Shown: piece by piece, positions 1 through 8,706 of the stretch
How positions within the stretch are numbered: the stretch's first letter is position 1
Layout: the number at the start of each line of letters is the position of its first letter
From: Streptomyces iranensis
GTDB taxonomy: Bacteria; Actinomycetota; Actinomycetes; Streptomycetales; Streptomycetaceae
Direction of reading: 5' to 3'
Assembly (NCBI RefSeq): GCF_017874715.1
Contig: NZ_JAGGLR010000018.1
Span: forward strand, 211,670-275,669
DNA length: 64,000 bases
Notes under the pieces: generated by a model
The model's input: the letters and a program-made list of their open reading frames with translations, nothing else
Databases searched by the model: none
Told to the model about the DNA's origin: nothing
Program-made: the position numbers and the translations under genes

Positions 1-1
1 C

Positions 2-214
2 TTCGGCACCGGTGTGCTCGGCGGCTTCACCACCTTCTCGGCGTACGCCGTGGACTTCACCCGGCTGGTCCAGGACGGGCGTATCGCGATCGCCTTCGGC
101 TATCTGCTGGGCACACTCGTGGTGGCGATGACGGCTGTATGGGCGGCCATGGCGGCGACCCGGCGCGTCCTCGGTGTGTACGGCGGTGGCCCCGGCAGGA
201 GGGCCGCCCGGTGA
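2..214 (+). CDS. crcB: Fluoride channel CrcB/FluC (C-terminal fragment)
   Basis: This is the C-terminal part of a fluoride export channel subunit; the start lies left of the window. The reading frame begins at base 2 and gives FGTGVLGGFTTFSAYAVDF, which contains the Gly-Gly-x-Thr-Thr-Phe-Ser signature of the Fluc family pore. A hydrophobic membrane segment follows (GYLLGTLVVAMTAVWAAMAA), then a short basic tail. The stop codon overlaps the GTG start of the DUF190 gene by four bases, so the two are translationally coupled. Fluc channels are dual-topology dimers that expel fluoride; a second crcB two genes on suggests a heterodimer. Function is from family knowledge. Confidence 0.9.
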   Translation, partial: FGTGVLGGFTTFSAYAVDFTRLVQDGRIAIAFGYLLGTLVVAMTAVWAAMAATRRVLGVYGGGPGRRAAR

Positions 215-546
215 CCGGCGAGCCCGCGCTGCGGCTGACCGTCTTCATCGGCGAGAACGACACCTGGCACCGCAAACCGCTGTCCGCCGAGATCGTGCAC
301 CGCGCCCATCGCGCGGGGCTCGCGGGGGCGAGCGTGTTCCGCGGTGTCGAGGGGTACGGCTCCTCGTCCCTGATCCACACCTCGCGGCTGCTGTCGCTCG
401 GCGAGGATCTGCCCATGGCCATCGTGATCATCGATACGGAGGAGCGAGTGCGGTCCTTCCTGCCCGAGCTGGAGGAGATCGTGGCTGACGGCCTCGTGGT
501 GGTCGACCCGGTCGAGATCGCACACCTCCGGAGGCGGGCCCGGTGA
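211..546 (+). CDS. DUF190 family protein
   Basis: A small soluble protein of about 111 residues of the DUF190 family. The GTG at 211 is chosen because it overlaps the preceding stop (GTGA), and translation from it gives the normal family N-terminus (LRLTVFIGENDTWHRKPL). Family features visible are the N-terminal beta strand, the Gly-rich stretch around GLAGASVFRGVEGYGSS, the SSLIHTS segment and a ferredoxin-like, PII-like layout (IVIIDTEERVRSFLPELEEI). An in-frame upstream ATG would lie inside crcB. Its stop overlaps the next crcB start by four bases, so the three genes form one operon. DUF190 proteins often accompany crcB; a regulatory or accessory role in fluoride export is inferred, with no known reaction. 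Confidence 0.9.
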   Translation: MTGEPALRLTVFIGENDTWHRKPLSAEIVHRAHRAGLAGASVFRGVEGYGSSSLIHTSRLLSLGEDLPMAIVIIDTEERVRSFLPELEEIVADGLVVVDPVEIAHLRRRAR

Positions 547-917
547 ACTGGCTGCTGGTGATCGCGGGCGGGCTGGTCGGCGCCCCGCTGCGCTATCTGA
601 CCGACCGGGCGGTGCAGACACGGCACGACTCGGTGTTCCCCTGGGGCACGTTCCTGGTCAATATGGTGGGCTGTCTGGTGCTGGGCCTGCTGACCGGCGC
701 GGCGGCGGAGGGAGCGGCGTCCCAGCGGCTGCAACTGCTGCTGGGCACGGGGCTGTGCGGGGCGCTGACGACGTATTCGACGTTCTCGTACGAGACCCTG
801 CGGCTGGCCGAGGAGGGCGCCCGGCTCTTCGCCGTGGCGAATGTGGGCTTGAGTCTGGTGGTCGGGGTGGGCGCCGCCTTCGCGGGTACGGGGCTGGCAC
901 ACGCGATCTGGGGCTGA
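543..917 (+). CDS. crcB: Fluoride channel CrcB/FluC, second subunit
   Basis: Complete Fluc subunit of 124 residues, the usual family length, with four hydrophobic segments. Motifs include GGLVGAPLRYL near the N-terminus, the GTFLVNMVGC segment with the conserved Asn, and GTGLCGALTTYSTFSYE, the TTxSTF pore signature. It starts at a GTG overlapping the DUF190 stop. With the upstream crcB it probably makes a heteromeric fluoride exporter. It is the last gene of the operon and is followed by the repeat element at 960-1280. Confidence 0.93.
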   Translation: MNWLLVIAGGLVGAPLRYLTDRAVQTRHDSVFPWGTFLVNMVGCLVLGLLTGAAAEGAASQRLQLLLGTGLCGALTTYSTFSYETLRLAEEGARLFAVANVGLSLVVGVGAAFAGTGLAHAIWG

Positions 918-959
918 TCACCAACCCTCAGCGGCCTGACGGCGCGCCGCCGCCCCGCC

Positions 960-1280
960 AGGGGGTGTCCGGCGGATCTTGACGCCTGCGGCGGGCCAGG
1001 CGGCGGAGCCGCATATCGGTGCTTCCCCCTCCCCGCCCCTTCCACAGCATCGATATGCGGCTCCGCCGCGTGGCTGGGGCTCCGCCCCAGACCCCGCTCC
1101 TCAAACTCCCCCAGCTACCGCTGGGAGGTGCCCCCTGGAGGGGCTGGAAGGCGGGGCTTCGCCTCTGGACCCCGGGGTCCAGAGGCGAAGCCTCTGGTGC
1201 GGGGAGGGGCGGGGAGGGGCGGGTAGGGGCGGGTAGGGGAAAGAACCGCCGCAGGCGTCAAGATCCGCCGGACACCCCCT
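960..1280. mobile_element. MITE-like element with 35-bp perfect terminal inverted repeats
   Basis: A non-coding element of about 321 bp occupies the whole gap between crcB and the LysR gene. Its ends, 960-994 and 1246-1280, are perfect inverted repeats of 35 bp. Inside are a 17-bp inverted repeat (1002-1018 with 1051-1067), a perfect 38-bp palindrome (1155-1192) and a purine-rich GGGGAGGGGC / GGGTAGGGGC tract (about 1200-1240). The inner stretch around 1028-1110 is clearly similar to the sequence read in frame inside PKS-1 at 27270-27360. It encodes no transposase, so it would have to be moved in trans. The label MITE is inferred from structure; no target-site duplication was established. Confidence 0.75.
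1155..1192. repeat. Perfect 38-bp palindrome
   Basis: Two 19-base arms meet at 1173/1174 without a loop. It lies in the middle of the MITE-like element and could extrude a cruciform or form a strong RNA hairpin. It may also end transcription of the crcB operon. Confidence 0.9.
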
Positions 1281-1299
1281 AAGGCAGGCCCCCACTCCG

Positions 1300-2235
1300 C
1301 TACGGCAGCAGTCGCGTCGTGGTCGGCGGCAGGCCGAACTCCCCCGCGGCCGCCGTCCGCAGATGCTCCAGCATCACCCGGCGCAGCTCCCGCGCGGCCC
1401 GGGGCGGCGCGACGTCCTTACGGTGGGCGACGGCGATGGTGCGCTGCATGTCGTGGCCCGCGAACGGGGTGATCCGCAGCCCGGACCGTGCCGCCACCAT
1501 CCCGGGCAGTACGGCGATGCCGAGCCCGGCCCGTACGAAGCCCAGTACCGCGTCCATCTCCCCGCCCTCGACCGTGAAGGACGGCTCGAACCCGGCCGCG
1601 CGGCAGGCCGCCGTGGTGAATTCCCGCAGGTCGTAGCCGCGTCGGAACATCACCATCGGCCGGTCCCGCAGATCCTCGACCTGGATCCGCCGACGCCGGG
1701 TGGGCGGCGGGGACGCGGGCGAGGAGGCCACCACCAGTTCCTCCCGCAGCAGCTCGGTGGCGGCGAGGGCGGGGGCCTGGCCGAGCACCGGGGTGATGAT
1801 CAGCGCGAGGTCCAGCTCGCCCGCGGAGAGCGTGCGGACCAGGTCCTGGGAACCGCCCTCGTCCACGATCAGCTCGATACCCGGGAACTCGTCGTGGAAG
1901 CGGCGCAGCACATCGGGGACGAAGCTGGCGCACAGGCTCGGCGTGGCTCCCAGCCGGACCCGGCCGCGCCGCAGCTGGGCGACCTCCTGGACCTCGCGGT
2001 GCGCGGTCTCGGCATCGGCGAGGATCTGGCGGGCCAGCGGCAGCAGGGCCTCTCCCGCGTCGGTGAGGGCGATATTGCCGCGCGCCCGGTGGAAGAGATC
2101 GGCTCCCAGCTCCCGTTCGAGGGCGCGGATCTGCTGGGACAGCGAGGGCTGGGCGACATGCAGGAGCTCCGCGGCGCGGGTGAAGTGCCGGGTCTCCGCG
2201 ACGGTGGCGAAATAACGCAGCTGATGCAACTGCAC
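1300..2235 (-). CDS. LysR family transcriptional regulator
   Basis: A LysR-type regulator of about 311 residues. The N-terminus (VQLHQLRYFATVAETRHFTR) and the AAELLHVAQPSLSQQIRALE stretch form the classic winged helix-turn-helix. A linker helix and a two-lobed effector-binding domain follow (RVRLGATPSLCASFVP; PGIELIVDEGGSQDL). The GTG at 2235 is chosen because it puts the family N-terminus at residue 1; an upstream in-frame extension to 2373 is Pro/Arg-rich, contains direct repeats and resembles no LysR protein. It may regulate the adjacent sulfotransferase gene or an unlinked target; it is not clearly part of the polyketide cluster. Confidence 0.9.
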   Translation of the reverse strand: MQLHQLRYFATVAETRHFTRAAELLHVAQPSLSQQIRALERELGADLFHRARGNIALTDAGEALLPLARQILADAETAHREVQEVAQLRRGRVRLGATPSLCASFVPDVLRRFHDEFPGIELIVDEGGSQDLVRTLSAGELDLALIITPVLGQAPALAATELLREELVVASSPASPPPTRRRRIQVEDLRDRPMVMFRRGYDLREFTTAACRAAGFEPSFTVEGGEMDAVLGFVRAGLGIAVLPGMVAARSGLRITPFAGHDMQRTIAVAHRKDVAPPRAARELRRVMLEHLRTAAAGEFGLPPTTTRLLP

Positions 2236-2424
2236 ACCACGATGATAGGCACCGGCTATGGACGTCTCGCCACAGCCTGCCCAGGACGTATGGGCCCCTC
2301 TCGGGAAGGCCCCTCTCGGGAAGGTTCCCTCGGGCGGAGAACTCGGCGAAGCTCCGGGGAAGCGGGGCGCCACCCGGCGACCGGCCTCCAGGAGGGCGGC
2401 CGCCGCCGGGTGACGACATGCGCC

Positions 2425-3468
2425 CTACTGGTGGGCGGCCAGCGCCCGCGTCCCCGGGCTACAGGATTCCAGCAGCGAGGTGAGCTCCGCCTCGGCCAGC
2501 TTGCTCGCCGCGCCCGGCCGGCCACCGTCGAGGTGGGCGATGGACGCGTCCAGCCAGTCGCGGTGCGGTTCCACCCCGATGAACTCGGCGAGCCGGATCA
2601 GCTCCTTCTCCGGCTCCTCCAGCAGGGTCTCGTACGACAGCGCGGCGCGCTGCTCCGCCGGGACCTCGTCCAGCTTCTTCAGACCGTCGACGATCGTCTC
2701 GGACCACAGGGTGCCGAAAGCGCCGATCGGGATGGGACGGTCCCACACCAGCGCCGGGTCGTAGCGGTCGCTCAGCAGCGGGGCCAGGTCGGGCGGGAGC
2801 TGGGCCGCGTGCTGCGGCGTCAGCAGCCTCGGGGTCTCGAGACCGCAGAGGGTGGCCATCTCCCACAGCATCGGGATCATCCGGAAGCTGAAGTGGCGGC
2901 TCATCGAGACGGCACAGTCGGGGCCCTGTCGGTAGAGGTGCAAAAAGTGGGCCTCGGGGAAGGCGCGGTGCATCTCGGGTACGCGGCCGATGGACAGGCC
3001 GGTGCGCTCGACGACGGCTCCGGTGTTGCCGAACCGTGCGCCGAGGGTGGCGAAGAGGGCCGTCCAGTGGTCTGCCGGACGGCGGGTGGGCCAGGTGGTG
3101 ACCTCGGCCGCCAACTCGTCGAAGAGCGCGTCGGGGTCGTCGGTCAGATGGGGCAGCACCATGACGCTGATGGCCGGGATACCAGTGGTCTCCGCGTCGA
3201 ACCGCCGCTTGGGCACCCTGTGGTAGAGGAACTCGGGCGGGATGGCACCATTTTTGATCATGCTATTGGTGACCACATTGGGCCGGGACAGAAATCCCCA
3301 GAAATCCGCACCGCTCAGCGGAGCCTCGTCCAGTATCTCCGAGTCGGGAATACTGGCGAACAATTCATTGATGCTGAGAACATCCGGATGAATATTGATA
3401 ATCTGAGACAGAGCCGTCGAACCGCACCGTCCGGTGCCGACGACAAATGTCAACTTCTGGTTGACCAC
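2425..3468 (-). CDS. PAPS-dependent sulfotransferase
   Basis: Likely transfers a sulfuryl group from PAPS to a hydroxyl of a small molecule. The first residues hold the 5'-phosphosulfate loop (FVVGTGRCGSTALSQII; Gly-Arg-Cys-Gly-Ser-Thr at about 13-18), and HLYRQGPDCAVSMSRHF resembles the 3'-phosphate-binding region. Length is about 347 residues, in the range of the sulfotransferase-3 type of fold. The GTG at 3468 is preferred because GGAGGA lies seven bases upstream; a TTG at 3498 would add ten charged residues. Sulfotransferases occur in clusters for guanidino polyols such as clethramycin and mediomycin, so tailoring of this polyketide is plausible. The substrate is not known from the sequence. 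Confidence 0.85.
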   Translation of the reverse strand: MVNQKLTFVVGTGRCGSTALSQIINIHPDVLSINELFASIPDSEILDEAPLSGADFWGFLSRPNVVTNSMIKNGAIPPEFLYHRVPKRRFDAETTGIPAISVMVLPHLTDDPDALFDELAAEVTTWPTRRPADHWTALFATLGARFGNTGAVVERTGLSIGRVPEMHRAFPEAHFLHLYRQGPDCAVSMSRHFSFRMIPMLWEMATLCGLETPRLLTPQHAAQLPPDLAPLLSDRYDPALVWDRPIPIGAFGTLWSETIVDGLKKLDEVPAEQRAALSYETLLEEPEKELIRLAEFIGVEPHRDWLDASIAHLDGGRPGAASKLAEAELTSLLESCSPGTRALAAHQ

Positions 3469-4110
3469 GCGCACTTCCTCCCGTTCCCGCTCGGACAACT
3501 AGTTGTTTCCCTAGTGGCCGTTCCCATAGTGGCCCATGACACACCGCGGTCGATTCGGTGGCCGCGGCGATGCTAATGGATGCCCTGGACGACGATGACT
3601 CCGACCATCGAACAGGGGAAACACACACAGCGGGATGCGAGAGGGCGAACTCAAGGTTCAGCTGTTTCCTACACTTTTGCGCAACTTTCACATCCGACAG
3701 GGGTGTTACCTTCAGAAACCCCCCAACTACCAGCGACGAAGCCCGATCTGAGAGTCGGCTTCAGGTTTCACAACTCGGCCCTGGGGGCGAAACCGTAATC
3801 GAACAGTTTCTCCCGTGACGAGACGGTCATCTTTTCGTACCAACGGCACTGCTAGAGTGCGCATCCACCCCATACCCGTGACCCCGGGTTGGCATGCCCA
3901 ACCAGGCCGGGTGGGGGCGGGGAACAACGCGACATAACGCAGAGCAGCGATGCCGCCGCACAGGGTGCAGTAACGGAAGGGATAGGGGACCCGAACAGCG
4001 GCACGGTATTTTCAACTCTCGGGGGACGATGCATTACCAGGTGCGCCATGCACGGTGATTCGCTTTCAAGACCCCTGTGCACACGGAAAATCGGGGAAGG
4101 TGTTTCGTAC
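3469..4110. promoter_or_regulatory. Divergent intergenic region, sulfotransferase / LAL regulator
   Basis: About 640 bp without a convincing gene; base composition is noticeably less GC-rich than the flanks. It must hold the promoters for the sulfotransferase (left) and the LAL gene (right). A 16-bp site resembling LAL operator sequences lies at 3499-3514, and CAACTAGTTG (3496-3505) is a perfect 10-bp palindrome overlapping it. A possible -10 hexamer TAGAGT occurs at 3853-3858. The rest shows nothing else that I can assign. Confidence 0.6.
3499..3514. promoter_or_regulatory. Candidate LAL-regulator box
   Basis: CTAGTTGTTTCCCTAG matches 13 of 16 positions of the consensus reported for the polyene regulator PimM (CTVGGGAWWTCCCBAG), with the right half complete. 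It lies just upstream of the sulfotransferase start and about 600 bp from the LAL gene. A second, poorer half-site (TTCCCATAG) follows at 3521-3529. Binding is inference. Confidence 0.4.
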
Positions 4111-6921
4111 GTGTTGGTGGAGCGCGATCAGGAGATGGCCCGGCTCAATCGGCTCCTCTTCGAGGGCGCCCGCGAGGGAAGTCGGCTCGCCGTTATCAGC
4201 GGCGCCGTGACATCGGGAAAGACCGCACTTCTGCACACCGTGACCGATATGGCGGGCGGACGCGGCGTCCGGGTACTGCCCGCGGTCGCCTCCGCCTCGG
4301 AGCAGAAGTTCCCCTACGCCGTGCTCGAGCAGCTCTACCAGGGCATGCCGACCCGTCTTCAGCCTTCCCGGCCGCGCCCCGGTCTCGAGGCGCTCCGCGA
4401 CCCGAACGGCCCGGACCAGGCCGAGCTCCCGCTACTCCAGGACTTCCACCGCACCCTCGACGAACTGACCGGCGACGCCCCCCTGTTGATCGCCATCGAC
4501 GATGTCCAGTTCGCCGATCTGCCGTCGCTGCGCTGCCTGGCGTACGGCATCCGGCGCTGCCGCTCGGAGGCGCTGTCCGTCGTGGTGAGCCGCGGGTCGC
4601 TGACCGGCCCCGCCGCCACCGCCCTGGACGAGCTGCTGCACGAGCCGAAGGTGTGCCACGTCCGGCTCGCCCCGCTCACCGTCGCGGGCGTCTCCACGCT
4701 GCTGACCGAGGAGTTGGGCACCGAGGAGGCCGGGCGCCACGCCGCCGCGTACCACGAGATGACCGGCGGCAATCTGCTGCTGCTTCGCGGTCTGCTGGAC
4801 GACCGGTTCTCCCGCCTCACCCGCGGCCCCCTCGACCCCGCGCCCGGCACGGACGCCCCGGTGGCCGGGGAGCTGTTCCGGCAGGCGGCGCTGTCCTGCG
4901 TCTACCGCGGCGGCCCGGCCCACCGCCGGGTGGCCCACGGGATCGCGCTGCTGGGTGACGCCACGTCCGTTCCCCTGCTGAGCAGGCTGATCGAGGTCGA
5001 GGAGCGGCTGGTCCGGCAGTCCGTCGCGCTGCTCACCGAGGTCGGGATCCTGCACGGCGGGCGGTTCCGCAGCGACGCGGTGCGCACCGTGCTCCTGGAC
5101 GACCTGGAGCTGCACGAGCTCGGCCCGCTGCACCACCGGGCCGCCAGGCTGCTGTACGAGGAGGGTGCCGACCCCATCGACGTGGCCCGCCATCTGCTCA
5201 GCCACGAGGGGTCCGAGCCGGTCGAGGAGTGGATCACGCAGGCGCTGTGCGACGCGGCCGTACACGCCATCGCCGCGGACCGCAGGGAACTGGCGATGAA
5301 CTGCCTCCAGATGGCCGACCGTTACACCACCGACGAGCGCGAGGCGCTGCAGCTCCAGGCCACGATGGTGCAGGCCATGTGGCCGTTCAACCCGCTGTCC
5401 CAGATGCGGCGGCTGCAGTCGCTGGCCGGTCCGGCGGGCAGCGGGCTGCTGCCCGCCCCCGAGACCATCCCGGTCGTCATCGGGCTGCTGGGTCTTGGCC
5501 GGATGGACGAGGCGGCCGCCGCGCTGAAGCAGCTCAGCCGGGCCGCCGCCGAGCACCCGGGCACCGATCTTGACACCGGGCTGCGCGCCATCCGGCTCGC
5601 CCTGTCCTCCACCTACCCCGACCACCCGGAACTGTGGCCCTTCCTGGACCAGGGGGAGGCCGACGACGGCCCGTGGGACGTCCCGCTGTCACCGGACCAG
5701 ACCCCGGAGTCGCCCCATCTGACCGCGTTCCGCGCGCTGCGGACCGTACTGAGCCACGGGGTCGACGAGCGCGCCGTACGGGCCGCGGAGCGGGTGCTGG
5801 AGACCGTCCGGCTCTCCGACCGGACGATGCTGACGGTGCACGCCGCGCTCCAGACGCTGGTGTACGCCGACCGCCACGCCACCGCCACCTCCTGGTGCGA
5901 CCGGCTGATCGAGGAGACCTCCGAGCGCGGCGCCAAGGCGCTGCTGGCCTACTTCTGCGTGCTGCGGGCCCAGATCGCGCTGCGCGTGGGACGGCTGCGG
6001 GACACGGTCCGGTACGCCGAGCGGGCGCTGGAGGAGCTTCCGGCGCGCGGCTGGGGCGTCACCGTCGGCATGCCGCTGGGGATGCTGATCAACGCCCACA
6101 CCGCGATGGGCAACCATGACGCGGCGGCCGAACTGCTCGCCCGCCCGGTGCCGGACGAGATGTACCGCAACCGGTTCGGGCTGCACTACCTCTACGCACG
6201 GGCCCGGCACCAGCTGGCCACCGGCCGGCAGCACGCGGCCCTCACCGACTTCCGCGCCTGCGGCGAGAAGATGGCCGACTGGGGCCTGGACTCCCCCGCC
6301 ACCCTGACCTGGCGGCTCGGCGCCGCCGAGACCTGGCTGACGCTCGGCGGCCAGGAGCGGGCGGCGCGGCTGGCGGAGGAGCAGCTGGAGCTGGCCGGGG
6401 AGTCCTCCTCGCGTACCCGGGGCGCCGCGCTGCGGGTGCTGGCCGCCACCCGGCCGCGACACGAGCGCATCGCGCTGCTCCAGCAGGCGGTGGGGGTGCT
6501 CCAGGCGAGCGGCGGCTGGTACGAGATGGCGCGGGCGCTGGCGGACCTGGCGGAGACGCATAAGCAGCTCGGCGATCTGGACACCAGCCGGCTGATGACC
6601 CGTCGGGCCCTGCGGCTCGCGGACAGCTGCGGCGCCGACGAGCTGTCCCGCTCATTGCAGCGCACTCCGGCCCGTTCGGCCCTGTCGGAGGCGACCCGTA
6701 CCGGAGAGGATACCGCCGCCTTTTCCGAACTCTCCGACGCAGAAAGTCGAGTGGCAGCACTAGCAGCTTCCGGCTACACCAACCGCGAGATCGCCGCTAA
6801 GCTTTTCATCACGATCTCCACGGTGGAACAACACCTGACCCGTGTCTACCGGAAGATCAACATCAGCCAGCGCCGAGAACTGCCCGCGAGCCTGGATTTC
6901 GATGTCGCTTATACCGCCTGA
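4111..6921 (+). CDS. LAL family (LuxR, large ATP-binding) transcriptional regulator
   Basis: A 936-residue cluster-situated regulator of the LAL type. It starts MLVERDQEMARL, the usual LAL N-terminus, and carries a Walker A loop at about residues 30-38 (SGAVTSGKTALL) and a Walker B-like strand (APLLIAIDDVQFADL). A long helical TPR-like middle follows, then a C-terminal LuxR helix-turn-helix (SDAESRVAALAASGYTNREI, then AAKLFITISTVEQHLTRVYR). The GTG at 4111 is chosen because GGGGAAGG lies ten bases upstream and the product then begins at the conserved motif; an ATG at 4048 has no good ribosome site. LAL proteins such as PimM and NysRI activate polyene and macrolide clusters, so this is the probable pathway activator. 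The flavin oxidase gene follows after 40 bp and is likely cotranscribed. Confidence 0.92.
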   Translation: MLVERDQEMARLNRLLFEGAREGSRLAVISGAVTSGKTALLHTVTDMAGGRGVRVLPAVASASEQKFPYAVLEQLYQGMPTRLQPSRPRPGLEALRDPNGPDQAELPLLQDFHRTLDELTGDAPLLIAIDDVQFADLPSLRCLAYGIRRCRSEALSVVVSRGSLTGPAATALDELLHEPKVCHVRLAPLTVAGVSTLLTEELGTEEAGRHAAAYHEMTGGNLLLLRGLLDDRFSRLTRGPLDPAPGTDAPVAGELFRQAALSCVYRGGPAHRRVAHGIALLGDATSVPLLSRLIEVEERLVRQSVALLTEVGILHGGRFRSDAVRTVLLDDLELHELGPLHHRAARLLYEEGADPIDVARHLLSHEGSEPVEEWITQALCDAAVHAIAADRRELAMNCLQMADRYTTDEREALQLQATMVQAMWPFNPLSQMRRLQSLAGPAGSGLLPAPETIPVVIGLLGLGRMDEAAAALKQLSRAAAEHPGTDLDTGLRAIRLALSSTYPDHPELWPFLDQGEADDGPWDVPLSPDQTPESPHLTAFRALRTVLSHGVDERAVRAAERVLETVRLSDRTMLTVHAALQTLVYADRHATATSWCDRLIEETSERGAKALLAYFCVLRAQIALRVGRLRDTVRYAERALEELPARGWGVTVGMPLGMLINAHTAMGNHDAAAELLARPVPDEMYRNRFGLHYLYARARHQLATGRQHAALTDFRACGEKMADWGLDSPATLTWRLGAAETWLTLGGQERAARLAEEQLELAGESSSRTRGAALRVLAATRPRHERIALLQQAVGVLQASGGWYEMARALADLAETHKQLGDLDTSRLMTRRALRLADSCGADELSRSLQRTPARSALSEATRTGEDTAAFSELSDAESRVAALAASGYTNREIAAKLFITISTVEQHLTRVYRKINISQRRELPASLDFDVAYTA

Positions 6922-6961
6922 TCTCCCCGCGAAGCCGCTCGGCCCCAACGAGGTTGATGCC

Positions 6962-8620
6962 ATGACGTGCGCCACCGCGTCCGCCACGACGATGCTCGTG
7001 CCGGATTTCCCCTTTTCCTACGACAGATGGCTGTCCCATCCAGCGGGTCTGGGCGCCCTGCCTGCTGCGCTGCACGGAACCGAAGTCGCCGTCATCGGCG
7101 GCGGGATGTCCGGACTGACCGCGGCCTATGAGCTTCTACGACTAGGGCTTTCCCCAGTTCTTTATGAAGCGGAGCAACTGGGCGGCCGGATGCGCTCCAC
7201 GCCCTTCCCCGGTAATCCGGAATACAAGGCGGAGATGGGCGCCATGCGCTTTCCCGTCGCCGCCCGATCGCTGTTCCATTACATCGATCTGCTGGGCCTG
7301 TCCACTCGTCCTTTCCCTAATCCTTTGGCACCGGCCACCGCGAGCACGCTGATCGACCTGAACGGCGGTCAGGACCGGGCGCGCACCACGGACGAGCTCC
7401 CGGACGTCTACCAGGAGGTCGCCGACGCCTGGGACAAGGCGCTCCAGGAGCGGGCCGACCTGGCCACGCTGCGGGACGCCATCCAGCGGCGGGACGTCTC
7501 CACGCTGAAGACCGTATGGAACTCGCTGGTCAAGGAGTTCGACGACCAGTCCTTCTACGGCTTCCTCGCCACCTCCTCCACCTTCCAGTCGTTCCGCCAC
7601 CGGGAGATCTTCGGTCAGGTGGGCTTCGGCACCGGCGGCTGGGACACCGACTTCCCCAACTCGGTGCTGGAGATCCTGCGTGTCGTGGTCACCGAGGCCG
7701 ACGACAACCAGGTGGGCATAGTCGGCGGCTCCTCCCAGGTGCCGAACGGGCTGTGGGAGCACCGGCCGGAGACGCTTCGGCACTGGCCGCGGGGCACCTC
7801 GCTGGCCTCGCTGCACGGCGGCCGCCCCCGACCCGCGGTCACCCGGCTGCGGCGGACCGCCGACGGCATCCGGGTGACGGACGAGAGCGGCGAGGAGCGC
7901 GAGTTCCCCGCGGTGGTCTTCAGCCCGCATGTGTGGACGCTGCTGAACCGGGTCGACTGCGATTCGACGCTGTTGTCCACTCCGCTGTGGACAGCGGTGG
8001 AGCGCACCCACTACATGGGCGCGTCCAAGCTGTTCGTCCTGGTCGACCGGCCGTTCTGGCGGGACACCGACCCGGCCACCGGCCACGACGCGATGAGCAT
8101 GACGCTCACCGACCGGATGCCGCGCGGGGTCTATCTGTTCGACGACGGGCCCGACCGGCCCGGCGTGATGTGCCTGTCGTACACCTGGAACGACGACTCG
8201 CTGAAGGTCGCCACGCTCTCCCCCGAGGAGCGGCTGGAGACGCTGCTGACCAAGCTGGCCGTGATCTATCCGGATGTGGACATCCGGTCGCACATCATCG
8301 CGGGGCCGCTGACCGTCACCTGGGAGACCGAGCCCCGCTTCATGGGGGCCTTCAAGAACAATCTGCCCGGCCACTACCGCTATCAGCGGCGGCTGTTCAC
8401 CCAGTTCATGCAGGACGGGATGGACCCGGGGCAGCAGGGCTTCTTCCTGTGCGGGGACGATGTCTCCTGGACGGCCGGCTTCGCCGAGGGAGCGGTGACC
8501 ACGGCGCTGAACGCGGTGTGGGGCGTGCTCCGCCACCTCGGCGGCACCACCCATCCGGACAACCCCGGCCCCGGCGATCTCTTCGACAGCTTCGCGCCGC
8601 TGGAGCTTCCGTACGACTGA
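6962..8620 (+). CDS. Flavin amino-acid monooxygenase/amine oxidase (probable starter-unit enzyme)
   Basis: An FAD enzyme of 552 residues in the amine oxidase / tryptophan 2-monooxygenase family. The dinucleotide-binding fold is at about 43-75 (AVIGGGMSGLTAAYELL, then the acidic LYEAEQLGGRM). The C-terminal FAD signature is GFFLCGDDVSWTAGFAEGAV. Homologues of this type in guanidino-polyol pathways oxidatively decarboxylate arginine to 4-guanidinobutanamide, the first step of an omega-guanidino or omega-amino starter. That role is inferred from its neighbours, an acyl-CoA ligase and a discrete acyltransferase. The ATG at 6962 is preceded by GAGG; an ATG at 6902 overlaps the LAL gene and has no clear ribosome site. 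A related amino acid could be the real substrate. Confidence 0.82.
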   Translation: MTCATASATTMLVPDFPFSYDRWLSHPAGLGALPAALHGTEVAVIGGGMSGLTAAYELLRLGLSPVLYEAEQLGGRMRSTPFPGNPEYKAEMGAMRFPVAARSLFHYIDLLGLSTRPFPNPLAPATASTLIDLNGGQDRARTTDELPDVYQEVADAWDKALQERADLATLRDAIQRRDVSTLKTVWNSLVKEFDDQSFYGFLATSSTFQSFRHREIFGQVGFGTGGWDTDFPNSVLEILRVVVTEADDNQVGIVGGSSQVPNGLWEHRPETLRHWPRGTSLASLHGGRPRPAVTRLRRTADGIRVTDESGEEREFPAVVFSPHVWTLLNRVDCDSTLLSTPLWTAVERTHYMGASKLFVLVDRPFWRDTDPATGHDAMSMTLTDRMPRGVYLFDDGPDRPGVMCLSYTWNDDSLKVATLSPEERLETLLTKLAVIYPDVDIRSHIIAGPLTVTWETEPRFMGAFKNNLPGHYRYQRRLFTQFMQDGMDPGQQGFFLCGDDVSWTAGFAEGAVTTALNAVWGVLRHLGGTTHPDNPGPGDLFDSFAPLELPYD

Positions 8621-8640
8621 CGGCCGCGGCGCCACGCACA

Positions 8641-8671
8641 GGGGGAGCCGATGCGCGCCGTCGGCTCCCCC
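8641..8671. terminator. Bidirectional terminator hairpin
   Basis: GGGGGAGCCGA at 8641-8651 pairs perfectly with 8661-8671 across a nine-base loop. It sits between the convergent oxidase and ligase genes, 21 bp past the oxidase stop. Confidence 0.85.
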
Positions 8672-8706
8672 CTGTCATGTCTCAGCCCTGGGGCTCAGCC
8701 CGGGTC

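Noticed and set aside
2236..2373. Upstream extension of the LysR gene
   Set aside because: Pro/Arg-rich with direct repeats of CCCCTCTCGGGAAGG; LysR proteins begin at the helix-turn-helix.
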